From Sorangium cellulosum (GTDB lineage Bacteria; Myxococcota_A; Polyangia; Polyangiales; Polyangiaceae): 64,000 bases of DNA. The notes beneath the pieces were generated by a model. It did no database searches and had not been told where the DNA came from. It was given only the letters and a program-made list of their open reading frames with translations. Positions 7,502 to 19,509 of this stretch are shown piece by piece (within the stretch, counting starts at the first letter, position 1; the number at the start of each line of letters is the position of its first letter). The translations under genes were made by a program, and so were the position numbers. The stretch covers positions 6,774,501 through 6,838,500 of the forward strand of contig NZ_CP012670.1 in NCBI RefSeq assembly GCF_004135735.1, given 5' to 3'.

Positions 7502-8935
7502 ATGTCCGTCACGGGATCGATCCGCCGCCCGCGCCCCGTCGCGGCCGCGGCGCTCGTCGCGGCGCTCGCGTGCGCCGCGCTCGGGTGCGCACAGCCGCCG
7601 GCGCGCGCCCCCGTCCAGGAGCCCGCGCCGTACCGGAGCCTGCGCATCGCGGACGGCGACTTCGATCGCGAGCCTCGGACCGTCTCGGCCGAGGACGCGC
7701 TCCGTGATCTCGACGACGCGCGCTACGCCTTCGAGCAGGCCTACGCGGGGCTCGACGGGCGCGCGCGCGCGCCCTCCCCCGCGGCGATCGCCCGCGTGGA
7801 AGGCGCGCTCCGCGGCCGCGCGGCGTGGCGACCCGACGACCTCGCCCGGCTCCTCCGCGATCTGTTCGCGGCCCCCGATGGTCACCTCGCGTTCGGCCAC
7901 GGCGGCCGCGCGCCGCTCCGCCTGACCGCGGTCCCGCCGCGCTCGCCGTCCCTCCTCGCGCGCACGGGCGCTGCAGAGCTCACGTCGCTCTCGCGCCTCT
8001 CGTCCTCTGCGAATGCGAACGACGCGCCCCTCTCGCGCCTCTCGTCCTCTGCGGAGCACGCTCTTGCGGAGCACGCCCTCCTCTCGAGCGCGACGCGGTG
8101 GCTCGATCCATCGCGCCGCCTCGGCCACCGCCCGCCCGTCGAGCTCACGCGGCGTCGCGACGGCGTCCCGGTGCTCGCCATCCGCACCTTCGATACCGCC
8201 GCCGCCGCGGCCCTCTCGGCGCTGCCCGCGCTCGCGGGCGAGCTCCGCCGCGCCCCCGCCTTCGTCGTCGACCTGCGGGGCAACACCGGCGGCAACTACT
8301 CCTTCGCCGAGCGCTTCGCGCTCGCGCTGACCGACGCGCCCCTCCGGCGGCTCGACGAGCGCGAGGTCCTCTCCGTGACGGCGGCCGAGGGCCGCGCCAA
8401 CAGCGTCCGCCGGCGGCTCGCGCGCGGCGACGTCCCGGCGGAGGCGCTCCCGCGCTTCCACGAGCAGCTCGCCACGCTGGAGCGCCTCGCCGGGGCGCTG
8501 CGCCTCGGCCCGCACACCGCGGCGCCGCGCGTCGACCTCACGACCCGCGGCGCCGTGATCCCCGGGCGCGCGGCGGGGCCGCTCCGCGGGCGCGCCGTCT
8601 TCCTCGTCGACGGCGGCTGCGCATCGGCGTGCGAGATGCTGCTCGCGCTGGTGCGGCAGATCCCCGGCGTCCTCGTGGCCGGGCAGAACACCCGCGGCGG
8701 GATGAGCGTCGGCGAGATCGCCTTCTTCCAGCTCCCGCGGTCGGGCGTCGCCCTCTGGCTCGGCACCCGCGCGTTCCGCGATCCGCTCGGCGACTTCGTC
8801 GAGGCGCGCGGGTTCGAGCCCGACGTCCGGCTCGACGGCCTCGACCCGGTGGGCGACGCCGCGGCGCTCGCGCTCCGCGGGTCGCCCGGCGGCCCGGCCC
8901 GTCGCGCGGCGTCGTCCTCGTGCGCGCGCCGTTGA
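7502..8935 (+). CDS. S41-family (C-terminal processing) peptidase-like lipoprotein
   Basis: 477 residues with a lipobox (ALGC) after an N-terminal hydrophobic stretch. The C-terminal half reads VVDLRGNTGGNY, then VFLVDGGCASACEMLLALVR and VLVAGQNTRGGMSVGE. These are the strands and nucleophile turn of S41 proteases and related tail-specific peptidases. Ser375 fits the nucleophile and Glu378 the S-x-x-E partner. The lysine common to classical CtpA-type enzymes (GKxTxGK) is replaced by NTRGG, as in the tricorn/IRBP-like branch. No PDZ domain is obvious. A 24-bp direct repeat (7988-8011 and 8030-8053) inserts SRLSSSA twice in the mid-region. Substrate unknown. Confidence 0.7.
   Translation: MSVTGSIRRPRPVAAAALVAALACAALGCAQPPARAPVQEPAPYRSLRIADGDFDREPRTVSAEDALRDLDDARYAFEQAYAGLDGRARAPSPAAIARVEGALRGRAAWRPDDLARLLRDLFAAPDGHLAFGHGGRAPLRLTAVPPRSPSLLARTGAAELTSLSRLSSSANANDAPLSRLSSSAEHALAEHALLSSATRWLDPSRRLGHRPPVELTRRRDGVPVLAIRTFDTAAAAALSALPALAGELRRAPAFVVDLRGNTGGNYSFAERFALALTDAPLRRLDEREVLSVTAAEGRANSVRRRLARGDVPAEALPRFHEQLATLERLAGALRLGPHTAAPRVDLTTRGAVIPGRAAGPLRGRAVFLVDGGCASACEMLLALVRQIPGVLVAGQNTRGGMSVGEIAFFQLPRSGVALWLGTRAFRDPLGDFVEARGFEPDVRLDGLDPVGDAAALALRGSPGGPARRAASSSCARR
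7988..8053 (+). repeat. In-frame 24-bp direct repeat in the peptidase gene
   Basis: CTCTCGCGCCTCTCGTCCTC plus TGCG occurs at 7988-8011 and 8030-8053, 42 bp apart and in the same frame. It encodes LSRLSSSA twice. Confidence 0.8.
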
Positions 8936-9023
8936 GTTCGCGAGCGCCCCACGTATCCTGGCCTCGTTGCGCCGAAGCCAGCCGCAGTACCTCGGAGTCG
9001 CTGCGAGCGCGACGGGAGCCAGC

Positions 9024-10217
<1,194 letters not shown>

Positions 10218-10228
10218 TCAAGTCGGAC

Positions 10229-10360
10229 AAGGGGACGGCGAACGCCGATCCCCGTCAGGCCAAGGGGACGGCGAACGCCGATCCCCGTCAGGCCAAGGGG
10301 ACGGCGAACGCCGATCCCCGTCAGGCCAAGGGGACGGCGAACGCCGATCCCCTTCTGGTC
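10229..10360. repeat. Four 33-bp hairpin repeats between convergent genes
   Basis: Units start at 10229, 10262, 10295 and 10328. Each contains GGGGACGGCGAACGCCGATC followed by CCC, which folds into a 10-bp stem with one bulged base and an AA loop. Three units are identical and the fourth drifts at its end. The array fills the gap between the membrane protein gene (plus) and pgi (minus), so it may end transcription from both sides. There is no variable spacer, so it is not a CRISPR array. Confidence 0.8.
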
Positions 10361-10447
10361 GAGGAGACGGCGCCCCCCGTCCCCTCGGTCCCCGCGCCCC
10401 CCACGCCGCCCGCGCGGCGGGCGCGGCCCGGCGCCCGCGGAGGCGCC

Positions 10448-12088
10448 TCAGCGCGCGCGCCGGTACGTCGCGTCGAACGGCGAGCCGCCCTGCGGCACCT
10501 CCTGGGCGACGCCGCGCTCCGGGTTCGCCGCGAGGTGGCGCAGGATCCAGAAGACCGTCTCGACATCGTCGGAGCCGGCCGCGCGGGCGACCTCCTCGAG
10601 CGACATCGCGCGGCCGCCCGCCGCCGGGAGCGCCGCGAGCACCCTCCCCTGGAGATCCAGCACCTCCTGCGCGGCCTTCTTGCCGGCCTCGACGCCGGGC
10701 TGGTGGTAGGCGTTGATGTCCACGAGCGACGCGTACAGCCCGACCGCCCGCTCGTAGAGCGCGATCAGCATGCCCACCGCGCGCGCGTCGACCGACCCGA
10801 TCGTGATCGTGATCGACTCGCGCCCGCTCTCGGTCAGCGCCTTGCGCGTCCCCTGCAGGAAGCCCGACAGGTAGTCGCCCGTCGTCACGCCGGCGTCGAC
10901 CTCGATCCCGCCGCGCGGCGGCGCCCGGTCCTGCAGCACCTCGATGAACGTGACGAAGAAGTTGTCGAGCCCGTCGCGGAGCTGCTGCACGTACGCGTGC
11001 TGATCGGTCGACCCCTTGTTGCCGTAGACGGCGATCCCCTGGCAGACCTCCTTGCCCTGCCGGTCGAGCCGCTTGCCGAGCGACTCCATCACGAGCTGCT
11101 GCAGGTAGCGGGAGAACAGCTCCAGCCGGTCCTTGTACGGCAGCAGCACCATGTCCTTCCGCCCCGCGCCGCCCGTCGCCGCGTACCAGGCGAGCGCGAG
11201 CAGCGCCGCCGGGTTCCGCGGCACATCCTTCGCGCGCGTGACCTCGTCCATCGCGCGCGCGCCCTCCAGCATCTCCAGGATCGGCAATCCCTGGAGCGCC
11301 GCCGGCAGCAGGCCGACCGCCGAGAGCTCGCTCGTACGCCCGCCGACCCAGTCCCACATCGGGAACCGGGCGAGGAAGCCGTGCTTCGCGGCATAACGGT
11401 CGAGCTCGCTCCCCTCCCCCGTCACCGCGACCGCGTGCGCGCCCAGCGAGAGGCCGAGCCGCCGGTACGCCGCGTCCAGCTCGAGCATCCCGTTGCGCGT
11501 CTCCTTCGTCCCGCCCGATTTCGAGATGATCACCGCGAGCGTCGCGTCGAGATCGTCCCCGATGGCGTCGAGCGTCCGGTCCATCCCGTCCGGATCGGTG
11601 TTGTCGAAGAAGTAAAGCTGCATCCGATCGGCCGGCGAGCCGAGCGCCGAGGCGACGAACTGGGGCCCGAGCGCCGAGCCGCCGATCCCGACCACGAGCA
11701 CCTTGCGGAACCGGGCCGCGCGCTCGGGCCGCACCCGCGCCCCGTGCACGTCCGCGGCGAAGCGCAGGATCCGGGTGTTCGTCGCCTCGATCGCGGCGCG
11801 CAGGGCCGCCTCGGGCGCGAGCTCCGGCGCGCGGAGCCAGTAGTGGCCGACGCGGCGGCCCTCGTCGGGGTTGGCGATGCTCCCGCCCTCGAGCGCCGCC
11901 ATCTCGGCGAAGGCGGCCTGGATCCGGGGCTCCATCCCGGCGAAAAAGCCGTCTTCGAAGCGGATCCGGCTCACATCGAGCCAGAAGCCGAGGCTCGGGT
12001 CGTGGAAGAGGTGGTCCCGGAAGCGGGCGAAGGGGGGGTGGACGGCGTGCGCCGCCCCTCGACCCCCGGTTGCGCGGTCTTGATCCAT
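10448..12088 (-). CDS. pgi: Glucose-6-phosphate isomerase
   Basis: Interconverts glucose-6-phosphate and fructose-6-phosphate in glycolysis and gluconeogenesis; cytoplasmic. 546 residues. Family marks are VLVVGIGGSALGPQ, IISKSGGTKET, the signature region VGGRTSELSAVGLL, YGNKGSTDQHAY and the C-terminal NAYHQPGVEAGKK. The start at 12088 is set by AAGGAGG just upstream of ATG (seen on the minus strand). The open frame runs further upstream but without a better start. It is divergent from sucA, with a large palindrome in the 268-bp gap, and convergent with the gene ending at 10217. Length and motifs fit an intact enzyme of the longer bacterial form. Confidence 0.95.
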   Translation of the reverse strand: MDQDRATGGRGAAHAVHPPFARFRDHLFHDPSLGFWLDVSRIRFEDGFFAGMEPRIQAAFAEMAALEGGSIANPDEGRRVGHYWLRAPELAPEAALRAAIEATNTRILRFAADVHGARVRPERAARFRKVLVVGIGGSALGPQFVASALGSPADRMQLYFFDNTDPDGMDRTLDAIGDDLDATLAVIISKSGGTKETRNGMLELDAAYRRLGLSLGAHAVAVTGEGSELDRYAAKHGFLARFPMWDWVGGRTSELSAVGLLPAALQGLPILEMLEGARAMDEVTRAKDVPRNPAALLALAWYAATGGAGRKDMVLLPYKDRLELFSRYLQQLVMESLGKRLDRQGKEVCQGIAVYGNKGSTDQHAYVQQLRDGLDNFFVTFIEVLQDRAPPRGGIEVDAGVTTGDYLSGFLQGTRKALTESGRESITITIGSVDARAVGMLIALYERAVGLYASLVDINAYHQPGVEAGKKAAQEVLDLQGRVLAALPAAGGRAMSLEEVARAAGSDDVETVFWILRHLAANPERGVAQEVPQGGSPFDATYRRAR

Positions 12089-12139
12089 GGGCCTCCTTCT
12101 ACCGCTTCTCCCCACCGTTTCTCCAGGCGCTCGGTGGTG

Positions 12140-12242
12140 GTCGCGGTGTGGGGGGCTCACCTCCAGGGCGTGCGCTCCGGCGGGCCCTTTTTGTGGCCCG
12201 CCTGCACTCCAGCCCCTCCGGCGAGCCCCCCACACCGCGACC
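12140..12242. promoter_or_regulatory. Large palindrome in the pgi/sucA divergent promoter region
   Basis: GGTCGCGGTGTGGGGGGCTC (12140-12159) is repeated exactly in inverted orientation at 12223-12242. The fold continues inward imperfectly to GCGGGCC and GGCCCGC around a CTTTTTGT loop. It lies between two divergent start codons. It could be a shared attenuator, an operator or a structured intergenic element. Confidence 0.7.
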
Positions 12243-12356
12243 AGCACCGGGCGCTCGGCCCCTTGTCCGGGCGGAGTTCCGCCCCATGAGCCCGAGTCTC
12301 CGGAAAACGACTCTAGCGTGCGGGGCCGACCCGCGTTATTTGCAGGCCGAACCACG

Positions 12357-15268
<2,912 letters not shown>

Positions 15269-15272
<4 letters not shown>

Positions 15273-15733
15273 GCGGCGGCGCGAGCCTGCAGGACAGGTA
15301 CGCGCCGAACAACCGCTGCTTCGGCTGCGGGCCCGCGAACGACAAGGGGCTCCGGCTGAAGAGCCGCGTCGACGGGGACGCCGTCGTCTGCGACTTCACG
15401 CCGGAGCCGCACCACGAGGCGTTCCCGGGGGTGCTGAACGGCGGCATCATCGGGGCGCTGCTCGACTGTCACTCGAACTGGACCGCGGCCTACCACCTCA
15501 TGCAGGCGCGGGGGGCCGACGCCCCGCCGTGCACGGTGACGGCCGACTTCCACGTGACGCTGAAGAAGCCGACGCCGCTCGGCCCGGTGCACCTCCGGGC
15601 GCAGGTGGCGGAGGCGCAGGGCGATCGCGCGGTGGTCGAGGCGACGCTGGAGGCGGGCGGCCGGGTCACGGCGACGTGCCGCGGCACGTTCGTGGCCGTC
15701 AAGGAAGGGCACCCCGCCTTCCACCGCTGGTAG
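15269..15733 (+). CDS. PaaI-like hotdog thioesterase
   Basis: 154 residues. The only sensible start is TTG at 15269, which overlaps the sucA stop in TTGA and suggests translational coupling. NRCFGCGPANDKGLRLKSRV at the N-terminus and FPGVLNGGIIGALLDCHSNW in the middle are the hotdog-fold marks; the acyl-CoA pocket helix follows the NGG turn. It likely hydrolyses an acyl-CoA. The coupling to 2-oxoglutarate dehydrogenase is notable because that complex makes succinyl-CoA, but the substrate cannot be read from sequence. Confidence 0.8.
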
Positions 15734-15774
15734 GCCGGCGAGGCCGGCGGGCCCCTCCTCCCGCTGCGGTGAGC

Positions 15775-15809
15775 GGCGGGCGGCCTCTCGCGGCGCCAAG
15801 CCGCCCGCC
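15775..15809 (+). terminator. Hairpin after the sucA-thioesterase unit
   Basis: GGCGGGCGGC (15775-15784) pairs with GCCGCCCGCC (15800-15809) over a 15-base loop, about 40 bp after the thioesterase stop. No T-run follows, which is common in GC-rich bacteria. Confidence 0.45.
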
Positions 15810-15944
15810 CGCGACCGAGAAGGCGGTGCTCGCCGCCTCCGTGGCACACGCGATGCTCACGCCCCGGCGAGCGAGGCTCCCGGGGGGACGGGTCGCACCA
15901 CCCGGCCCCGAGGCCCCGTGACGCCGCGAAGAGGAGGAATCGCA

Positions 15945-16661
15945 ATGAAGGCAACGACCGGGGTCGTGGTCGCCGCGGGCGCGCTCGTCGTGCTCTCGGG
16001 GCGCGTCGCCTCCGCGCAGGGGTTCGAGGGCGACGTCCCGCCGAGCTACCTGAGCTCGCCGCTCAGGGCGCCGGGCAATGCGCTCGAGCTCGGGGTCAGC
16101 GCCGGGTACGCGCAGGGGTTCGGCGACATCGCGGGCGGGCGGAGCCTCCGCGACGTGTCGGGCGCCGGCACCGCGGTGGCCGTGAAGCTCGGCTACCGCG
16201 CGACGCCGAAGCTCGGTCTCGGGCTGACGTCGAGCTACGAGGAGTACATGGCCACGGGCCCCGAGCGGCAGAGGACCGACGTCCGCGGCATGACGGTGGG
16301 CGTGGAGACGAGGTTCCACCTCGCGCCGTTCGAGCGCGTCGATCCGGTGATCTCGCTGGGCAGCGGCTACCGGGCCTTCGCGACCGACGCGCCGGGGCAG
16401 CGGCGCGACACGATCACCCACGGCGTCGAGCTCGCGCGGCTCAACGCGACGATCGACGTGAGGATGTCGGACAGCGTGGCGCTCGGCCCCTCGATCGGCG
16501 GCGGGCTCAACGTGTTCCTCGTGGAGAGCGCCGGGGCCTCTGGCCGCGCGCGCGAGGTCCGGGACAGCCGCGTGAACAGCTTCGTGTTCGCGGGGCTCGA
16601 GGGGCGCTTCGACGTCGGCGGGCAGCGGGTGCGCGAGGTCGTCGTGGTCAGGCGGCGCTGA
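15945..16661 (+). CDS. Outer-membrane beta-barrel-like protein
   Basis: 238 residues. The start at ATG 15945 is chosen for the preceding GAGGAGGAAT site; an upstream in-frame codon lacks one. A signal peptide ends near VASAQG. The mature part has alternating hydrophobic/polar strands (ALELGVSAGYAQGFG, TAVAVKLGYRATPKLGLGLT, MTVGVETRFHLAPF, VISLGSGYRAFA, SFVFAGLEGRFDVGGQ), as in small 8-strand barrels. No enzymatic motif is seen. Probably a porin-like or structural outer-membrane protein. Confidence 0.7.
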   Translation: MKATTGVVVAAGALVVLSGRVASAQGFEGDVPPSYLSSPLRAPGNALELGVSAGYAQGFGDIAGGRSLRDVSGAGTAVAVKLGYRATPKLGLGLTSSYEEYMATGPERQRTDVRGMTVGVETRFHLAPFERVDPVISLGSGYRAFATDAPGQRRDTITHGVELARLNATIDVRMSDSVALGPSIGGGLNVFLVESAGASGRAREVRDSRVNSFVFAGLEGRFDVGGQRVREVVVVRRR

Positions 16662-16793
16662 GACCCGTCTCGGGAGGTCTCGGGAGGTCTCGCTGAGCTG
16701 CCCGGCCGCGGGCGGCGCCGATTCCGCGCCCACGCCGCCCGGCCTCGGCTACCCTGCGGCGCGCGCGGCGCGGCCGCCGCGCGCAGCTCCCCG

Positions 16794-17153
16794 ATGCGGT
16801 TGTACGTCGCCCTCGCCCTCTTTGAAGGCTGTCCCTCCGGTTTCCTGAACAGCCCCGCCGCGCTCCGCGCCGTGCTGGAGGCGGCCGTCGCCGCCGGGCC
16901 GTTCACCTTGCTCGAGATGGTGGTGGTCCCGTTCTCGCCGCAGGGGATCACCGCGTGCGCGGTCGTCGGCGAGTCGCACGTGGCGCTGCACTCCTGGCCC
17001 GAGTCGGGCCGGCTCTTCGTCGACATCGCCTCGTGCAGCACCCTGGAGAGCGTCCGCCGCGCCGTGGCGGCCGTGAGCAACGCGCTGCCCGAGGGCCGCC
17101 TCGCGACGCTCGACGAGCGCATCGTCGACCCCGCGGGGGCGCAGGCGCCCTGA
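16794..17153 (+). CDS. speH: S-adenosylmethionine decarboxylase proenzyme
   Basis: A pyruvoyl enzyme that makes decarboxylated S-adenosylmethionine, the aminopropyl donor for spermidine. 119 residues, the usual size of the short bacterial class. The processing site is GESHVALHSWPESG: the family cleaves before the Ser in ESH (Ser61 here) to make the pyruvoyl group. VDIASCST matches the conserved VDIxxCG region with its catalytic Cys. No speE lies next to it. Homospermidine synthase occurs at 45.2 kb, so two polyamine routes may exist. Convergent with the POT transporter gene, with only 40 bp between. Confidence 0.88.
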   Translation: MRLYVALALFEGCPSGFLNSPAALRAVLEAAVAAGPFTLLEMVVVPFSPQGITACAVVGESHVALHSWPESGRLFVDIASCSTLESVRRAVAAVSNALPEGRLATLDERIVDPAGAQAP

Positions 17154-17193
17154 CGCGGCGGCGCCGCGCGGGCGCGGCCGCCGGGGGTCCGCG

Positions 17194-18624
17194 TCAGTGG
17201 CTGCCGAGCACCCGCCGGAGCGGCTTGTTGAACGCCCACATCGCGACGCCGGCGCCCACGCCGAGCACGGTGAGCATCAGGAAGAACATGTCCTTGGACC
17301 AGCGGGTGTAATACACGCCGAGGTAGCCGCTCAGCAGGTTGCCGAGGAAGCTCGAGACGAACCACATCCCCATCATCATCGACACGATCCGCACGGGCGA
17401 GACCTTGGTCACGAGCGACAGGCCGATGGGCGACAGGTAGAGCTCGCCGATGGTGAGCAGCAGCGTGCAGAAGAGCGGCCAGAACAGGCTGCCCTTGCCG
17501 TCGCCGACGGCCTGCGCGCCGAGGATCATCACGATGAACGACAGCCCGAGGATGGTGCAGCCCATGGCCATCTTCGAGACGCTGGTCGGCTCGGTGCCCC
17601 GCTTCGCCTGCCAGCGCCAGAAGATGTCGAGGAGCGGGGCGAACAGGATGATGCAGAGCGGGTTCCACGACTGGAACCACGTCGAGGGGACCTGGAAGCC
17701 GAGGATGCTGGGCCACACGGTCTTCTCGTCGGCCCAGGTCTGCATCGTGTTGCCCTGCTGCTCGTAGACCGCCCAGAAGACGATGTTGAGGGCGCAGAGC
17801 GCCACGAGCGCGCCGACGCGCTGCCACTCGTCGCCGGAGAGCGGCTGCTTCTGCTCGCCCGTCCCCTCCGCCGTCTTCATCAGGTTGTCCTTGGCGAGGT
17901 ACTTCTGCCCCAGGATGTAGACGACGAGCCCGAGGCACATCCCCACGCCGGCGGCCGCGAAGCCGTAATGCCAGCCGTAGAGGGCGGCGAGCGTGCCGCA
18001 CACGAAGTTGCAGATGAAGGCGCCCAGGTTGATGCCCATGTAGAAGATGGTGAAGGCGCCGTCGCGGCGCGGATCCCCCTTCGGGTACAGGCTGCCGACC
18101 TGGGTCGAGATGTTCGGCTTGAAGGCGCCGTTGCCGAGGATGAGCAGGAGCAGCGCGAGAAAGAACGAATTCTCGAACGCCATGACGAAGTGTCCGATGG
18201 CCATCAAGCTGCCGCCGACGATCACCGTCTTGCGCTGGCCCCACACCTTGTCGGCGAGGATGCCGCCGAAGAACGGCGTGAGGTAGACGAGGCCCGTGTA
18301 CCAGCCGTAGAGGATGGATGCCTGCTCGCTGGGCGCGCTCGGCAGGAGGGCCCGGATGAGCTCCCAGCCGAGCACCGAGTCCGGGCTCCCCGGGACGAGC
18401 TCGCACGGCGTCGCGTGCTGCCGGCACCCCTGGTACACCTCTCGTGCGGTGACGAACAGGTAGTTCGCCATGTACAGCTTGAGGAGGCCGCGCATCCCGT
18501 AATAGGAGAAGCGCTCCCACATCTCCGCGAAGAAGAGGATCACGAGCCCCGGCGGGTGCTTGAAGCGCCTCTCGAAAGCGGTGACGGGGAGGGCCGGGTC
18601 GGTTGCTTGCTCGCTCAATGCCAT
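17194..18624 (-). CDS. POT-family proton-coupled peptide transporter
   Basis: 476 residues with about 12-14 hydrophobic helices. FFAEMWERFSYYGMRGLLKLY at the first helix is the ExxERFxYYG proton-coupling motif of the POT/PTR2 family. GGILADKVWGQRKTVIVGGS and NLGAFICNFVCGTLAALYGW are further family marks. It would import di- and tripeptides with protons across the inner membrane. This fits a predatory or proteolytic lifestyle. It stands alone: the next gene upstream is divergent and 885 bp away. Confidence 0.92.
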   Translation of the reverse strand: MALSEQATDPALPVTAFERRFKHPPGLVILFFAEMWERFSYYGMRGLLKLYMANYLFVTAREVYQGCRQHATPCELVPGSPDSVLGWELIRALLPSAPSEQASILYGWYTGLVYLTPFFGGILADKVWGQRKTVIVGGSLMAIGHFVMAFENSFFLALLLLILGNGAFKPNISTQVGSLYPKGDPRRDGAFTIFYMGINLGAFICNFVCGTLAALYGWHYGFAAAGVGMCLGLVVYILGQKYLAKDNLMKTAEGTGEQKQPLSGDEWQRVGALVALCALNIVFWAVYEQQGNTMQTWADEKTVWPSILGFQVPSTWFQSWNPLCIILFAPLLDIFWRWQAKRGTEPTSVSKMAMGCTILGLSFIVMILGAQAVGDGKGSLFWPLFCTLLLTIGELYLSPIGLSLVTKVSPVRIVSMMMGMWFVSSFLGNLLSGYLGVYYTRWSKDMFFLMLTVLGVGAGVAMWAFNKPLRRVLGSH

Positions 18625-19509
18625 TCTCCACGAGCCAGGACCACGCTGCGTGGTCGTCGGGTGATGCAGGGGATCGTGGGGCGTACGGCCCCGGACCAGC
18701 GCGATGCTAGTCGATCCGCGCCCTTCGCGTCACGCCCTTGTTGCGCGCGGCACCGACCCGGGCGAACGGGGATCCTGCGTGGGCGATCTCGCGGCGCGGC
18801 CATTGGCAATGGGTGGCCCGGGTAAGGAAATCACGTAGAACGGGGCGCCCCTCTCCGGACCATGCCGCCGCGCGGGGCGGCGAGCGCGCGCTCCTCCCGG
18901 CTGCGCGCGGCGCCCTCCTGGCGTCGGGTCCCGCATCTCCTGGGTTCGCCGCGGGTCGGGCCTGCGAGCGGCCCCTGACGGGCTGCCGGCTGCCCGGCCC
19001 GTCCGATGGACGTCAGTGCCTCGGTCCTGCGGTGGTCTCCGCGGAACCAGGGAAAACCCTGGATGCCGCACGACCCGCCCGCGGCTCCCCCCGGCGGTCA
19101 TCCACAACGCATGTCCGTCCCCTTGAACGTGGACGTGGTCGTAGCCGACAGGCGTGGACGCGGACGTCCACGTCCCGTTCACGAGGGCTCCTGGCCAGCG
19201 CGCCCGCCAGGCGGCGACGCCCGGGAGCCTCCCTGGCCGCGGCCGTCAACGCCTGACCGTACACGTCCACATCCACGCGGAACGTTCACGTCGATGGCTC
19301 GAGATCCATCACCGCTCGCCCAGCCTCGAGATCCTTGTTTCTCGGGGACTCGAACGAGAGGTGACGAATGATGAGCCGCGGTCGCGGCCGCGAGCGACGG
19401 AGTCATCGCCGTCCTCGCGATGTCCGCGTGGCCGCCACCCTGTTCAGCCGCTGTCGATCTCCATCCGTCGCACTTCCGATCCCCCGCTCCCAGCCACAGG
19501 GTCTCTCGA
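18625..19509. other. Long divergent intergenic region with ACGTCCACG-type repeats
   Basis: No convincing gene in about 885 bp. The part at 19124-19293 is rich in degenerate ACGTCCAC/GTGGACGT words (GAACGTGGACGTGG, GGACGTCCACGTCC, ACACGTCCACATCCACG, GAACGTTCACGTCG). It includes a perfect 7-bp stem CGTGGAC/GTCCACG at 19153-19172. The region lies between the POT gene (minus) and the copper monooxygenase-like gene (plus). Confidence 0.5.

Noticed and set aside
10229..10360. Possible CRISPR array
   Set aside because: The 33-bp units abut with no variable spacers and no cas genes are near. It is a plain tandem repeat.
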